64,000 nucleotides of DNA from Halorubrum sp. JWXQ-INN 858 (GCF_009806985.1 NZ_WUAX01000016.1:246976-310975), one strand, 5' to 3'. Positions 42,780-52,882 are shown, counted from the stretch's first letter. Notes: generated by a model not told the origin, from the letters alone. Made by a program: numbers and translations.

Positions 42780-43013
42780 TTAGCGGCCCTCGCCGTCGAG
42801 CGCCGCGACGTACCGCTGCCGGATCCGGAAGCACGCGAGACTCGAGATCCCGAAGACGACCGGTAAGGCGAGGTCGCCGGCGGATCCCGACAGCGCCGGC
42901 AGCGCGGTCATCCCCGCCAGCAGCGCGAACAGCAGCGACAACAACCCCGTGATCGGGACGACGTAGCCGTCGGCAAAGACGACGCCGCCCCGACCATCGG
43001 ATCCGTCGTTCAT
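42780..43013 (-). CDS. Small membrane protein
   Basis: This 77-residue protein has hydrophobic segments at about 15-37 and 45-65 (VVPITGLLSLLFALLAGM, LALPVVFGISSLACFRIR) and a short charged end (RYVAALDGEGR). Codon use and composition are normal for the genome. It stands between the convergent RND gene and purNH, reading toward the RND gene. No family is recognised. Confidence 0.62.
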   Translation of the reverse strand: MNDGSDGRGGVVFADGYVVPITGLLSLLFALLAGMTALPALSGSAGDLALPVVFGISSLACFRIRQRYVAALDGEGR

Positions 43014-43103
43014 GTCCGATTCTCGGGACGGGCCCCCTAAAAGCCCCCCACACGATCCGGCGGCGGCTAAGTCGCGCCGGAGGCAACGCGATCCGGCGGC
43101 GGC

Positions 43104-44696
43104 TCAGTCGTGCCGGAAGCAGCGCGATCCGGTGAACGCCATCGCCATGTCGTGTTCGTCGGCGGCGGCGATCACGTCCTCGTCGTTGACGGAGCCGCCC
43201 GGCTGGACGACGGCTTCGACGCCCGCCGCGGCCGCCTCCTCGATCGCGTCCGGGAACGGGAAGAACGCGTCCGAGGCCATCACGGAGCCCTTGGCGTCCT
43301 TCCCGTCGGCGTCCTTCTCGGCTTTCATCGTCGCCAGCGTCACCGCGTCGACCCGGGACACCTGCCCCATCCCGACGCCGACCGTCTCGGTGCCGGTGGC
43401 GAGCAGGATCCCGTTCGACTTGACGTGTTTGAGCGTCTTCCAGGCGAACAGCATCGTCTCGACCTGCTCGTCGGTCGGGGTGCGCTCGGTGACGAACTCG
43501 AGGTCGTCCGCGGTCGGCGACAGCAGGTCGCGCTCCTGGACGAGCCGCCCGCCGACGATCGGTTTCTCGGCGAAGCGCTCGACGTAGCGCGCCTCCCCCT
43601 CGCCGAGCGGGCCGACGTCGAGGACGCGGAGGTTCCCCTTCTCGCGGAGCACGTCGAGGGCGCTGTCGGTGTAGCCCGGCGCGACGACGACCTCCTTGAA
43701 CGACTCCGTGATCGCCTCGGCGGTGTCGGCGTCACAGGTCCGGTTGAGCGCGACGATCCCGCCGAAGGCGGACTTCGCGTCCGTGCGGAGCGCGCGGTCG
43801 TACGCGTCCGCGAGCCGCTCGGCGGTCGCACAGCCGGCCGGGTTGGCGTGTTTGATCACGGCGGCGGCCGGCTCGTCGAACTCCTTTATCAGGTCGAGCG
43901 CGGCGTCGGCGTCGTTGTAGTTGTTGTACCCCATCCCCTTCGCTCCGGAGTTCAGCTCGGCGGCGGCGACGACGGTCGCCTCCTCGCAGGCGTCGTCCGC
44001 GTAGAGCGCGGCGTCCTGGTGCGGGTTCTCGCCGTACCGCAGGGACGCGGCGCGGTCCTCGGAGACGAGCCGGCGCTGAGGGAACGCGCCGCCCGTGTCT
44101 CCCTCGACGGTGACGGAGTCGGCCGCCTCGTCGACCGTCACCCGCCCCTCGGCGAACCAGCGGACCGCGCGGGGGTACGCGGCGAACTCCGCCTCGTGGA
44201 GGACGCGGCGCTTGAGCGAGGCCTCGTCGTCGTCGCCGTAGACGGGGACGGGCTCCTGGGTGACGATGGGGCCGGCGTCGACCGCCTCGGTGACGACGTG
44301 GACGGTACAGCCGGTCGTGCGGACGCCCGCGTCCAACACCTGCTCGTGGGCGTTCGCGCCGGGGAACGACGGCAGCAGCGACGGGTGGACGTTCAGCGTC
44401 GTCGGGACCGCATCGAGGAACTCGGTCGTCAGCACGCGCATGTAGCCGTCGAGACAGACGACGTCGAAGTCGTACGCCGACAGCCCCTCGAGGACCCGCC
44501 GTTCGTGGGCCTCGCGGGACTCGTCGGGGTCGCGCGAGACGACCTCGGTCGGGATCCGGCGCTCGGTCGCCGACTCGAGGACCGGCGCGCCCTCCCGGTT
44601 GGTCAGGACGACGGAGAGCTCCGCGCCGCCCGGCGCGACGTCGTCGATGTGTAACAGGTTCCGTCCCCGGTTGCTGGCAAGGCCGGCGATCTTCAT
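43104..44696 (-). CDS. purNH: Fused phosphoribosylglycinamide formyltransferase (PurN) and AICAR transformylase (PurH C-terminal domain)
   Basis: This 530-residue fusion supplies two folate-dependent purine steps. The N-terminal domain (1-190) is GAR transformylase: GLASNRGRNLLHI start, DVVCLDGYMRVL, VHPSLLPSFPGANA and GCTVHVV. The C-terminal domain (about 205-530) is AICAR transformylase: LRYGENPHQ, ELNSGAKGMGYNNYND, AAVIKHANPAGCA, SDAFFPFPDAI, QPGGSVNDEDVI and AMAFTGSRCFRH. The IMP cyclohydrolase (MGS-like) domain of bacterial PurH is absent, consistent with archaeal PurO doing that step. The ATG at 44696 has a GATTTACG TATA-like motif 22-29 bases upstream. Divergent from purB. Confidence 0.93.
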   Translation of the reverse strand: MKIAGLASNRGRNLLHIDDVAPGGAELSVVLTNREGAPVLESATERRIPTEVVSRDPDESREAHERRVLEGLSAYDFDVVCLDGYMRVLTTEFLDAVPTTLNVHPSLLPSFPGANAHEQVLDAGVRTTGCTVHVVTEAVDAGPIVTQEPVPVYGDDDEASLKRRVLHEAEFAAYPRAVRWFAEGRVTVDEAADSVTVEGDTGGAFPQRRLVSEDRAASLRYGENPHQDAALYADDACEEATVVAAAELNSGAKGMGYNNYNDADAALDLIKEFDEPAAAVIKHANPAGCATAERLADAYDRALRTDAKSAFGGIVALNRTCDADTAEAITESFKEVVVAPGYTDSALDVLREKGNLRVLDVGPLGEGEARYVERFAEKPIVGGRLVQERDLLSPTADDLEFVTERTPTDEQVETMLFAWKTLKHVKSNGILLATGTETVGVGMGQVSRVDAVTLATMKAEKDADGKDAKGSVMASDAFFPFPDAIEEAAAAGVEAVVQPGGSVNDEDVIAAADEHDMAMAFTGSRCFRHD

Positions 44697-44862
44697 ACGC
44701 TGAGGTCCGAGCGGTCGCGTAAATCGATTGCGGTCGATGCCGCGATCGATCCACGAGCGCGCATTAAAAAGGCATTCAAGACGGGGTAAGCCGGATGACC
44801 TATACACTCATGTGGGTCCCTCCATCGACACGCTTTTGCGGGCTCCCCGGGCAGGGTCGACT

Positions 44863-46326
44863 ATGACCGACGACGCCATCGTCGACCTGTCGCGGGAGGA
44901 CCCGCTCGCCGCCGTCTCGCCGCTCGACGGCCGCTACGCGGGGCGGACGGCCCCCCTCGTGCCCTACGCGAGCGAAGCCGCGCTGATGCGCGCCCGCGTC
45001 CGCGTCGAGGCGGAGTACCTGATCGCGCTCGCCGACCTCGAGGCCACGCCGCTCGCGCTCGACGCCGACGCCCGCGCGAGCCTGCGGGACGCGTACGGCT
45101 CCTTCTCGGCGGCCGACGCGCGCCTCATAAAGGCCCTCGAGACGCGCGGCGCGGAGGGATACGCCGCGACCAACCACGACGTGAAGGCGGTCGAGTACTT
45201 CCTCCGCGTCCGGCTCGACCGCGCGGAGGCGGAGGGGGTCGTCGCGGACGCGGCGGCGCTGTACCCGTGGGTCCACTTCGGGCTCACGAGCGAGGACGTG
45301 AACAACCTCGCCCATCGGCTGTTGGTGAAGCCCGCGGTCGCGTCGGTCCTCGTGCCCGCGGTCCGGGAGGTCCGCGACGCGCTCGTCGACCTCGCACACG
45401 ACTACCGGGGGACGCCGATGCTCGCGCGGACCCACGGCCAGCCGGCGACGCCGACGACGTTCGGCAAGGAGATGGCCGTCTACGCCGCCCGTCTCGGCCG
45501 GGCGCTCGGGCGCGTCGACGCCGCCGTCGACGGGCTCGCCGGCAAGCTCGCCGGCGCCTCGGGCACGTATGCGGCCCACGAGGCCGCCTACCCGGGCGTC
45601 GACTGGCGGGCGTTCTCGGCGGGGTTCGTCCGCGACCTCGGGCTCGATCACGCGCCGCTCGCGACGCAGGTGAACCCGTGTGACGACCTCGCCGCGCTCT
45701 TCGACGCGCTGCGGGGCGTCAACAACGTCCTGCTCGACCTCGACGTCGACGCCTGGCTGTACGTCTCCGACCGCTACCTCGGCCAGCGGGCGGTCGCGGG
45801 CGAGACGGGGTCGTCGACGATGCCGCACAAGGTGAACCCGATCGACTTCGAGAACAGCGAGGGGAACCTCTCGAAGGCGAACAGCGACCTGACGTTCCTC
45901 GGCGACTACGTCACGAGCTCCCGGCTCCAGCGCGACCTCTCGGACTCGACGGTGAAGCGGAACGTCGGGGCCGCGTTCGCCCACTGCCTGCTCGGCTACG
46001 CGAAGGCGGGCGACGGGCTCTCGAAGGTCGTCCCGAACGAGACCGTAATGCGCGAGGAGCTGGAGGCGACCCCCGAGGTGATCGGCGAGGCGGTCCAGAC
46101 GATCCTTCGACGAGAGGGTGACACCGACGCCTACGAGCGCGTGAAGGAGCTCACCCGCGGGCGGCGGGTGACGCTCGACGACTTCCGCGCGCTGTTCGAC
46201 GACCTCGACGTCGACGCGGCCGTCCGCGACGAGCTCGCCGCGTTGACCCCGGCGGGGTACACCGGAGTCGCCGACGCGCTCGTCGACGAGATCGGCGAGC
46301 CGGACGCGGCCGACGGGAGCGACTGA
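44863..46326 (+). CDS. purB: Adenylosuccinate lyase
   Basis: This lyase acts twice in purine synthesis, cleaving SAICAR to AICAR and adenylosuccinate to AMP. The 487-residue protein begins MTDDAIVDLSREDPL; the fumarase-superfamily signature GSSTMPHKVNPIDFENSEG, THGQPATPTTFGKEM and NHDVKAVEYFL are present. The ATG at 44863 is preceded by a TATA-like GCTTTTGCG at about 44832-44840 (leaderless); in-frame upstream Met residues are rejected. An imperfect repeat spans its stop. Confidence 0.96.
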   Translation: MTDDAIVDLSREDPLAAVSPLDGRYAGRTAPLVPYASEAALMRARVRVEAEYLIALADLEATPLALDADARASLRDAYGSFSAADARLIKALETRGAEGYAATNHDVKAVEYFLRVRLDRAEAEGVVADAAALYPWVHFGLTSEDVNNLAHRLLVKPAVASVLVPAVREVRDALVDLAHDYRGTPMLARTHGQPATPTTFGKEMAVYAARLGRALGRVDAAVDGLAGKLAGASGTYAAHEAAYPGVDWRAFSAGFVRDLGLDHAPLATQVNPCDDLAALFDALRGVNNVLLDLDVDAWLYVSDRYLGQRAVAGETGSSTMPHKVNPIDFENSEGNLSKANSDLTFLGDYVTSSRLQRDLSDSTVKRNVGAAFAHCLLGYAKAGDGLSKVVPNETVMREELEATPEVIGEAVQTILRREGDTDAYERVKELTRGRRVTLDDFRALFDDLDVDAAVRDELAALTPAGYTGVADALVDEIGEPDAADGSD

Positions 46327-46407
46327 CCGCGGCGAGCCACGACGAGAGCGACGACTGACCCCGGCGAGGACGACTGACCCCGACGAGAGCGATGATTGAC
46401 CCCGACG
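46319..46407 (+). repeat. Imperfect ~20-bp repeats across the purB stop codon
   Basis: Four degenerate copies of CGACTGACCCCGGCGAG, the first containing the purB stop (GAC TGA), follow each other. The remainder of the gap to 46593 holds TATA-like TTTTTAAG (46436-46443) and CCTTTAAAAG (46464-46473) but no gene. Confidence 0.75.
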
Positions 46408-46560
46408 CGCCCGGTTCCGACCGCTCACTACGGGTTTTTAAGTCCCGCTCCTCGCGGAAAGACCTTTAAAAGCGGGTCTCGCCCGGCGACCGCGTCTCGC
46501 CCCTGACTCCCACAGCCACGAGCCACCGCCGACGTGCGTGCGACGGGGCCGCCGCCGTCC

Positions 46561-46570
46561 CCTTTTAACC
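46561..46570 (+). promoter_or_regulatory. TATA box of the methyltransferase gene
   Basis: CCTTTTAACC lies 24-33 bases before the ATG at 46594. Confidence 0.6.
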
Positions 46571-46593
46571 CGGCGGCGGCCGTACCGTCGCCC

Positions 46594-47370
46594 ATGACCG
46601 ACTCGTCGGCGGCCGCCTTTTATACCCGGTACGCCGCGCTCTACGACCGGATCGCCACCGACGCGCCGTTCGCCGCGGGGCTCCGCGAGCGGGTCGTCGA
46701 CGCGCTCGACCCCGCCCGCGGCGAGGTGGTCGTCGAGATGGGGTGTGGCACGGGGTCGAACCTCCCCCTGCTCCGCGAGCGCGTGGGCGCGGCGGGGGCC
46801 GTTATCGGGGTCGACTTCTCGGCCGGCGTCGTCGCCCGGGCTCGCGACCGGGTCGCGCTGGCGGGGTGGGACAACGTCCACGTCGTCCGCGGGGACGCCA
46901 CCGCACCGCCCGTCGCGTTCGCGGACCTCCCGCGCGACGCCGCGCCCGCCGGCGAGGTCGACGGCGTCCTCGTGACGTTCGTCACCGGGATGATCGACGA
47001 CCCCGCTCGGGCCGTGGACCGCTGGTGCCGGGTCGTTGGCGCGGGCGGCCGCGTCTGCGTCGCGGGGTTCGCCCGCAGCACCCATCCGGTCGGGCGGGTC
47101 GGTAACCCGCTGTTCGCGGCCGGCGTTCGCCTAGGGACCCCGCCCGGTCGCGGCCGGGGACGGCCCGAGTCGCCCGTCGAGCTGTTGGACCGCCGCGCGC
47201 TCGCCGCCCACCGCCGCGTCCATGCCCGCTGTGCGGACGCGACGACGACGCGACGCCTGCTCGGGTTCGCGCGGATCACGTCCGGGAGCGTCGACGACCC
47301 GCCTCGGCCGGGCGGTCCCGCCGGAGCCGCACCCGGCGAGGAGTCCCCCGACGGCCACACCCCTTATTAG
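46594..47370 (+). CDS. Class I SAM-dependent methyltransferase
   Basis: This 258-residue protein has Rossmann methyltransferase motifs: VVVEMGCGTGSNLPLL (motif I, about 46-61), VIGVDFSAG (motif II), VRGDATAPP (motif III) and a post-motif DGVLVTFV. Its N-terminus, FYTRYAALYDRI, resembles UbiE/Cfr-like enzymes. Substrate is not known; small-molecule or quinone methylation is plausible. Leaderless from the TATA box at 46561-46570. Its end is 26 bases from the next gene. Confidence 0.88.
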   Translation: MTDSSAAAFYTRYAALYDRIATDAPFAAGLRERVVDALDPARGEVVVEMGCGTGSNLPLLRERVGAAGAVIGVDFSAGVVARARDRVALAGWDNVHVVRGDATAPPVAFADLPRDAAPAGEVDGVLVTFVTGMIDDPARAVDRWCRVVGAGGRVCVAGFARSTHPVGRVGNPLFAAGVRLGTPPGRGRGRPESPVELLDRRALAAHRRVHARCADATTTRRLLGFARITSGSVDDPPRPGGPAGAAPGEESPDGHTPY

Positions 47371-47396
47371 TCTCGCACGCCACGTGCTGACAAGCA

Positions 47397-47825
47397 ATGC
47401 GCCGTCGTCGCTTCCTCGCCGGGGCGGGGCTCGTCGTCTCGAGCGTCCTCGCCGGCTGCAACGGGACCGAGACGGACGACGACCCCGGATCCTCCGACAC
47501 CGACGACGGGGACGACGGCGACGACGAGGACGAGCCCCTCGCGCGCGTCGTCGAGAGCGAGCTCGTTCGGGAACGCGAGGGCACCGACGAGGAGCGCGTC
47601 GCCGTCGAGGGCGTCGTCGAGCGGGTCCGGGAGGAGGAGATCACCTACCTCGAGGTCCGCGTCGAGTTCCTCGGGGAGGAAGGCGAAGTGCTCGACAGCA
47701 CCGTCGAGCACCTCGACGACGTGACAGAGGGGGACCGCTGGCCGTTCACCGTCGCGTTCTCCGGCGTCGGGGAGGCCGCGGCGCGCGTCACCGACCACTC
47801 GGCGACCGTCGTCGAGAACCCCTGA
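47397..47825 (+). CDS. Tat-exported lipoprotein with FxLYD-like domain
   Basis: This 142-residue protein starts MRRRRFLAGAGLVVSS with a Tat-type signal and an LAGC lipobox (C at about residue 21), so it is likely exported folded and lipid-anchored. An acidic linker is followed by an FxLYD-type domain (about 62-140: VAVEGVVERVREEEITYLEVRVE). The domain is found in secreted archaeal proteins of unknown role. A TATA-like CCTTATTAG lies 27-35 bases upstream. It is probably independent of the upstream methyltransferase. Confidence 0.85.
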   Translation: MRRRRFLAGAGLVVSSVLAGCNGTETDDDPGSSDTDDGDDGDDEDEPLARVVESELVREREGTDEERVAVEGVVERVREEEITYLEVRVEFLGEEGEVLDSTVEHLDDVTEGDRWPFTVAFSGVGEAAARVTDHSATVVENP

Positions 47826-47894
47826 GATGTCCCGGCTCAGAGACGGTGACCGGGGAGAACGGATGCCGGCACGACCGCCGGCCGGGGGCGGAAC

Positions 47895-49595
47895 GTGAGC
47901 GAGCCCCCCCGCGAGGACGGGGCGGGCGCGAACGACGAGGAGCGGCCCGACGACGACCGAGGCGACGACGAACGGCCCGGCGACGAACGGATCGACCGCG
48001 AGGAGTCGACCGACCGCGACGAGCCGGGACGGTCGCGTCCGGCCGACCGCGAAAGGACCGCCGACCGTGGGGACGGCCCTAAAGAAAAGAGCAGCGAGAC
48101 GATGGCCGAGCAGGGCGGGATCACGTTCGGCGGGGAGCTGATCAAGAAGGCGTTCGGCTTCCTCGTCGTCGCGCTCATCACCCGGCTCGTGAGCCCCGGG
48201 GTCTACGGGCTGTTCGTGCTCGCGACGTCCGTCCTCCACCTGCTGCAGGTGTTCGCGAGCGCCGGGCTCCACCGCGCCATCGACTACTACGTGCCCCAGT
48301 ACCTCGCCGCGAACGAGCCCGGGAAGGCCCGGGGCGTCACGCTGCAGGTGTTCGGGCTCCTCCTGCTCACGTCGACGACGACGGGCGCGCTGTTGTACCT
48401 CGGAGCCGACCGGCTGGCGGCGGTGTTCGGGGAGCCCGCGCTCGCGACCGCGCTGCGGATGCTCGCCGTCGCGCTTCCACTGTTGGCGGTGTTCAACGGT
48501 CTGATGGCGTCGTACGCCGGCATCAAGCGGCTCAAGTACCGGGTGTACGTCCGCGACGTGACCCGGCCGACGGTCCGGCTCCTCGCCACCGCGGCCCTGC
48601 TGATCGCGGGCTACGGGCTCCTCGGGGTGGTCGGCGGCTTCGTGATAGGGCTCGCCGTCGCCATCGTCCTCGGCACGGTCATCCTCGTCAGACACGACGC
48701 GCTTCGGGGCGCGTCGGCGTCGCTGACCCCGTTGCGCGAGGTGCTCTGGTACGGGGTGCCGCTCGCGCTCGCGGGCGTCATCTACGTCGTGATGGGACAG
48801 GTCGACTACTTCGTCGTCGGCTACTTCCTCGCGTCCGAAGACGTCGGCATCTACCGCGTGGGGTACATGCTCGCGGCGAACCTGCTCGTGTTCTTCTCGT
48901 CGCTCGCGCCGGTGTTCAAGCCGCTCATCGCGGAGGAGCGGCGCGACGGCGACGCCGTCGCGAAGCGGTACCGGACCGCGACCCGGTGGGCGCTCGGGTT
49001 TTCGCTGCCGTTCGCGGCGATCCTCGTGCTCGGCGCGGAGGTGTACCTCTCGATCGTGTTCACGCCGCAGTACGCCGTCGCCAGCGGGGTCGTCCTCGCG
49101 CTCGTCGTCGGCTACCTCATTAGCATCACCGCGGGCGGCCCCGACGGCGCGCTGCTGCAGGGGCTCGGCTACTCGCGGCTCGTCTTCGTCAACTCCGGGC
49201 TCCTGCTCGTCGCCAACGTCGTCTTCAGCGTCCTGCTCGTGCCGCGATACGGGATCCTCGGCGCGGGGCTCGGGACGATGCTCGCGCTGTCGCTGTCGGG
49301 GGCCGCGGCGCTCACCGAGGTGTACTACTACCGCGGCATCCACCCGTTCTCGCCCGCGCTCGGCCGCGTGATCGCCGCGTGGCTCCCCGCGCTCGGGGCC
49401 GGCTGGGTCGTCGTGACGGTCGTCCCCGACCGGTTCGTCGTCGCGGTCGTCCTCCCGGTCGTCGTGCTCGGCGTCTACGTCGTCGCCGGGCGCGCGCTGG
49501 GCGCGGTCACCCCCGACGACGTGCGCGTCGCCGAGGCGGTCGCGCCCGCGCCGGTCGTCGCCCGGCTGCGGAGGGCCGTCGACGGGGAGCCCTAG
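47895..49595 (+). CDS. Polysaccharide/oligosaccharide flippase (Wzx/MATE-like)
   Basis: This 566-residue polytopic protein has about 12-14 hydrophobic segments and resembles oligosaccharide flippases: GGELIKKAFGFLVVALITRLVSPGVYGLF at the start of the domain (about residue 72) and later YFVVGYFLASEDVGIYRVGYML. It may flip lipid-linked glycans for glycoprotein or exopolysaccharide assembly. The start GTG at 47895 gives a charged tail of about 70 residues; the internal ATG at 48102 (MAEQGGITFGGE) could also be the true start. No glycosyltransferase genes are adjacent, so the pathway is undefined. Confidence 0.85.
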   Translation: MSEPPREDGAGANDEERPDDDRGDDERPGDERIDREESTDRDEPGRSRPADRERTADRGDGPKEKSSETMAEQGGITFGGELIKKAFGFLVVALITRLVSPGVYGLFVLATSVLHLLQVFASAGLHRAIDYYVPQYLAANEPGKARGVTLQVFGLLLLTSTTTGALLYLGADRLAAVFGEPALATALRMLAVALPLLAVFNGLMASYAGIKRLKYRVYVRDVTRPTVRLLATAALLIAGYGLLGVVGGFVIGLAVAIVLGTVILVRHDALRGASASLTPLREVLWYGVPLALAGVIYVVMGQVDYFVVGYFLASEDVGIYRVGYMLAANLLVFFSSLAPVFKPLIAEERRDGDAVAKRYRTATRWALGFSLPFAAILVLGAEVYLSIVFTPQYAVASGVVLALVVGYLISITAGGPDGALLQGLGYSRLVFVNSGLLLVANVVFSVLLVPRYGILGAGLGTMLALSLSGAAALTEVYYYRGIHPFSPALGRVIAAWLPALGAGWVVVTVVPDRFVVAVVLPVVVLGVYVVAGRALGAVTPDDVRVAEAVAPAPVVARLRRAVDGEP

Positions 49596-49670
49596 CGGGG
49601 ACGGCCGCGGATCGGACCCATCTCGGAACCCGAACGGGCCCCGCTCCGGGCCCGAACCGAGACCGTAGCT

Positions 49671-49680
49671 GGTATATCCG
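49671..49680 (+). promoter_or_regulatory. TATA box of the proCBA operon
   Basis: GGTATATCCG lies 24-33 bases before the proC ATG at 49704. Confidence 0.6.
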
Positions 49681-49703
49681 TCAACACGCTTCGTACGGAC
49701 GAG

Positions 49704-50480
49704 ATGACACGGGTGAGCGTTATCGGCTGCGGGAACATGGGCGGTGCCTTGGTCAAGGGGCTCGGTCGGACCGACGAACACCGGGTGACGGCGATCGACC
49801 TCGACCCCGAGGCGCTCGAATCGGTCGCGGACGACGCCGCGGAGACGACCGACGACGTCGCGGCGGCCGCGGAGGCCGACGTCGTCGTGCTCGCGGTGAA
49901 ACCGAGCATCGTCGAGGCGGTGCTGGCCGACCTCGACCTCTCGGCGGACCAGACGCTGGTGTCGCTGGCGGCCGGCGTGCCGCGGTCGTTCGTGGCCGCT
50001 CGGACCGACGCGACGGTCGTCCGGATCATGCCCAACCTCGCGGCGGAGACGGGGAACATGGCCGCGGCGGCGACCGCTGACGGGCTCACCGACGAGGTGC
50101 GCGCGCTGCTCGACGACGTCGGCGAGTTCATCGAGGTCGACGAGGAGCTGATGGACGTCTCGACCGCCGTCAACGGGAGCGGCCCGGCGTTCGCGTTCTA
50201 CCTCATCGACGCCGTGAAGACGGCCGGGATCGAGGGCGGGCTCGACCCCGATCAGGCGGAGACGCTGGCGGCTCAGACGTTCAAGGGGGCCGCCGAGACC
50301 GTCCTGCGGGACGACCGGAGCGTCGACGAGCTCATCGACGCCGTCTGCTCGCCGAACGGGACCACCATCGAGGGGATGGAGGTGCTGTGGGAAAGCGACG
50401 CCGACGACGCGGTCGCCGACGCCGTCACGGCCGCCGAACGCCGCTCCGCGGAGCTGTCGGAGGCGTTCCGGGATGAGTGA
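49704..50480 (+). CDS. proC: Pyrroline-5-carboxylate reductase
   Basis: This NAD(P)H enzyme makes proline from pyrroline-5-carboxylate. The 258-residue protein has [16 protein letters not shown] (Rossmann), [19 protein letters not shown] and the proline-binding FKGAAETVL segment; [18 protein letters not shown] is the family signature. It begins the proCBA operon: its last 8 bases, ATGAGTGA, hold both its stop and the proB start. Confidence 0.95.
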   Translation: MTRVSVIGCGNMGGALVKGLGRTDEHRVTAIDLDPEALESVADDAAETTDDVAAAAEADVVVLAVKPSIVEAVLADLDLSADQTLVSLAAGVPRSFVAARTDATVVRIMPNLAAETGNMAAAATADGLTDEVRALLDDVGEFIEVDEELMDVSTAVNGSGPAFAFYLIDAVKTAGIEGGLDPDQAETLAAQTFKGAAETVLRDDRSVDELIDAVCSPNGTTIEGMEVLWESDADDAVADAVTAAERRSAELSEAFRDE

Positions 50481-51369
50481 GACGGCCCCGATCGACCGCG
50501 TCGACGCGGAGACCGTCGCGGCGGGGCTCGACGAGGCGGCGACCGCAAAGCGGGTCGTCGTCAAGGCCGGCACCAACTCCCTGACCGACGAGGACTCGCG
50601 GCTCGACCGGGTGAAACTCGACAAGCTCGTCGCGGACATCATGGACCTCCGGGAGCGCGGCAAGGACGTCGTGTTGGTCTCCTCGGGGGCCGTCGGGGCC
50701 GGGATCGGCCGGATCGACGCCGAGAACGGCGGCCCGGTCGAGGACCGCGAGATCGAGCCGATCGAACACAGCCAGGCGCTCTCGACGGTCGGACAGGGCC
50801 ACCTGATGCGCCACTACACGCAGAGTTTCGACCGGTACGACCAGACCGTCGCCCAGATCCTGTTGACCGGGCAGGACCTCGACACGCCGGAGCGCTTCCG
50901 GAACTTCACGAACACGGTCGAGACCCTCCTGGAGTGGGGGGTCGTCCCGATCGTCAACGAGAACGACGCGGTCGCGACCGACGAGCTGCAGATCGGCGAC
51001 AACGACATGATTTCGGCGTCGATCGCGATCGGCCTCGGCGTCGACCTGTTGGTGACGCTCACCGACGTCGACGGCGTCCACACGGGCAACCCGAAACGCG
51101 ATCCCGACGCCGAGCTGATCGGCGCGGTCGGCGACAACTACGACGCGGTCCGGGGCCGGATCGACGAGACGGCGTCCGGCTCCTTCGGCGGCATCCTCAC
51201 CAAGGTCGAGGGGGCCCACGACGCCAGCAACCACGGGATTCCGGCGATCATCGCCGGGTCGGAAACCCGCGACGTGTTGGAACGGATCGCAACGGGGAAG
51301 CCGACGGGGACGCTGTTCGTTCCCATGAGCGCGGAGTCGAACGCCCGCACGGAACACGACAATGAGTGA
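50473..51369 (+). CDS. proB: Glutamate 5-kinase
   Basis: This kinase phosphorylates glutamate in proline synthesis. The 298-residue protein lacks the C-terminal PUA domain of bacterial ProB, so it is the short form. [41 protein letters not shown] and [15 protein letters not shown] are amino-acid kinase signatures. It overlaps proC by 8 bases and proA by 8 bases through the same ATGAGTGA sequence, so translation is probably coupled. Confidence 0.95.
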   Translation: MSETAPIDRVDAETVAAGLDEAATAKRVVVKAGTNSLTDEDSRLDRVKLDKLVADIMDLRERGKDVVLVSSGAVGAGIGRIDAENGGPVEDREIEPIEHSQALSTVGQGHLMRHYTQSFDRYDQTVAQILLTGQDLDTPERFRNFTNTVETLLEWGVVPIVNENDAVATDELQIGDNDMISASIAIGLGVDLLVTLTDVDGVHTGNPKRDPDAELIGAVGDNYDAVRGRIDETASGSFGGILTKVEGAHDASNHGIPAIIAGSETRDVLERIATGKPTGTLFVPMSAESNARTEHDNE

Positions 51370-52786
51370 CACAGCACACGACACCGACGCGCAGGTGACG
51401 GCGGCCGAGCGCGCCGCGTTGCGGCTCGCGAACGTCGACGAGCAGACGCGGAACGCGGCGCTCCGAGCGATCGCCGACGCCATCCGCGAGCGCGAGGCGG
51501 AGGTCCTCGCGGCGAACGCCGAGGACGTCGCGGCGGCGGAGGAGGCGCTCGCCCGCGGGGAGTACACGGAGGCGCTCGTCGACCGGCTGAAGCTCGACGG
51601 GACGAAAGTCGAGAGCATCGCGAGCATGGTCGAATCGGTCGCCGAGCAGGACGATCCGCTCGGCGAGACGCTGACCGCCCGCGAGCTCGACGACGGGCTG
51701 GAGCTGTACCGGGTCGCCGTCCCGATCGGGGTCGTCGCGACGGTCTTCGAGTCGCGGCCCGACGCGCTGGTGCAGATCGCGGCGCTCGCGTTGAAGTCCG
51801 GCAACGCCGTGATCCTCAAGGGCGGCAGCGAGGCGAGCGAGTCCAACCGGGTCCTCTACGGTATCGTCCGGGAGGCGGCCGCCGAGGTCGTCGCCGCGCG
51901 CGACGCCGACGAGGCGGACGTGGACGGCGGGGCGAACGACGCGGACGGCGGGGCGGCCGACGCGGACGCCGGGATCCCGGACGGTTGGGCGCAGCTGATC
52001 GAGGCCCACGAGGAGGTCGACCGGCTGTTGGAGCTCGACGACCACGTCGACCTGGTGATGCCGCGAGGCTCCTCGGAGTTCGTCTCGTACATCCAGGACA
52101 ACACGCAGATCCCCGTCCTGGGCCACACGGAAGGGGTCTGTCACGTCTACGTCGACCGCGACGCCGACCTCTCGATGGCCGCGGACGTCGCGTTCGACGC
52201 GAAGGTGCAGTACCCGGCGGTGTGTAACGCCGTCGAGACGCTGCTCGTTCACGACGCGGTCGCGGAGGCGTTCCTCCCCGAGATCGTCGAGCGGTACGAG
52301 GCGGCCGGCGTCGAGCTCCGCGGCGACGAACGGACCCGAGAGATCGTCGACGTGGGGGCGGCGACGCCCGCGGACTGGACGGCGGAGTACGGCGACCTCG
52401 AGCTGTCGATCAAGGTCGTCGACGACGTGTACGCGGCGATCGAACACGTCAACGCGAACGGGTCGAAACACACCGAGTCGGTCCTCACCGAGGACGCGTC
52501 GACCGCCGAGACGTTCATGACCGGCGTCGACGCCGCCAGCGTCTTCCATAACGCCTCGACGCGGTTCGCGGACGGCTACCGCTACGGGCTCGGGGCCGAG
52601 GTCGGCATCTCGACGGGGAAGATCCACGCCCGCGGTCCCGTCGGGCTGGAGGGGCTGACCACGTACAAGTACTACCTGGAGGGCGACGGCCACCTCGTCG
52701 CGACGTACGCCGGCGAGGACGCGACGCCGTTCACGCACCGCGAGTTCGACGGGTCGTGGACGCCCGGGCGGCGGTCCCAGCGGTAG
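51362..52786 (+). CDS. proA: Glutamate-5-semialdehyde dehydrogenase
   Basis: This NADPH enzyme reduces glutamyl-phosphate to glutamate semialdehyde. The 474-residue protein has the aldehyde-dehydrogenase fold; [19 protein letters not shown] and [15 protein letters not shown] bind the cofactor and [16 protein letters not shown] contains the catalytic cysteine. An acidic insertion (about residues 181-205, [17 protein letters not shown]) interrupts the middle. It is the last gene of the proCBA operon; a TTTATAAG motif follows about 50 bases after the stop. Confidence 0.95.
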   Translation: MSDTAHDTDAQVTAAERAALRLANVDEQTRNAALRAIADAIREREAEVLAANAEDVAAAEEALARGEYTEALVDRLKLDGTKVESIASMVESVAEQDDPLGETLTARELDDGLELYRVAVPIGVVATVFESRPDALVQIAALALKSGNAVILKGGSEASESNRVLYGIVREAAAEVVAARDADEADVDGGANDADGGAADADAGIPDGWAQLIEAHEEVDRLLELDDHVDLVMPRGSSEFVSYIQDNTQIPVLGHTEGVCHVYVDRDADLSMAADVAFDAKVQYPAVCNAVETLLVHDAVAEAFLPEIVERYEAAGVELRGDERTREIVDVGAATPADWTAEYGDLELSIKVVDDVYAAIEHVNANGSKHTESVLTEDASTAETFMTGVDAASVFHNASTRFADGYRYGLGAEVGISTGKIHARGPVGLEGLTTYKYYLEGDGHLVATYAGEDATPFTHREFDGSWTPGRRSQR

Positions 52787-52882
52787 CCGGCTGAGTGCGA
52801 GCCTCGGCTCGGACGGTTCCGTCACGGCCGATCGGTTTATAAGTGCCTCCGTTGAAATCACGTCCTTCGGACATATTCTCGT

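Noticed and set aside
46430..46593. Possible small RNA between purB and methyltransferase
   Set aside because: Two TATA-like motifs exist but no clear structure or conserved element; insufficient evidence.
47367..50663. 1098-codon minus frame opposite the flippase and proC
   Set aside because: No recognisable domain, strongly basic and RDG-rich; the + strand genes have clear families and promoters.
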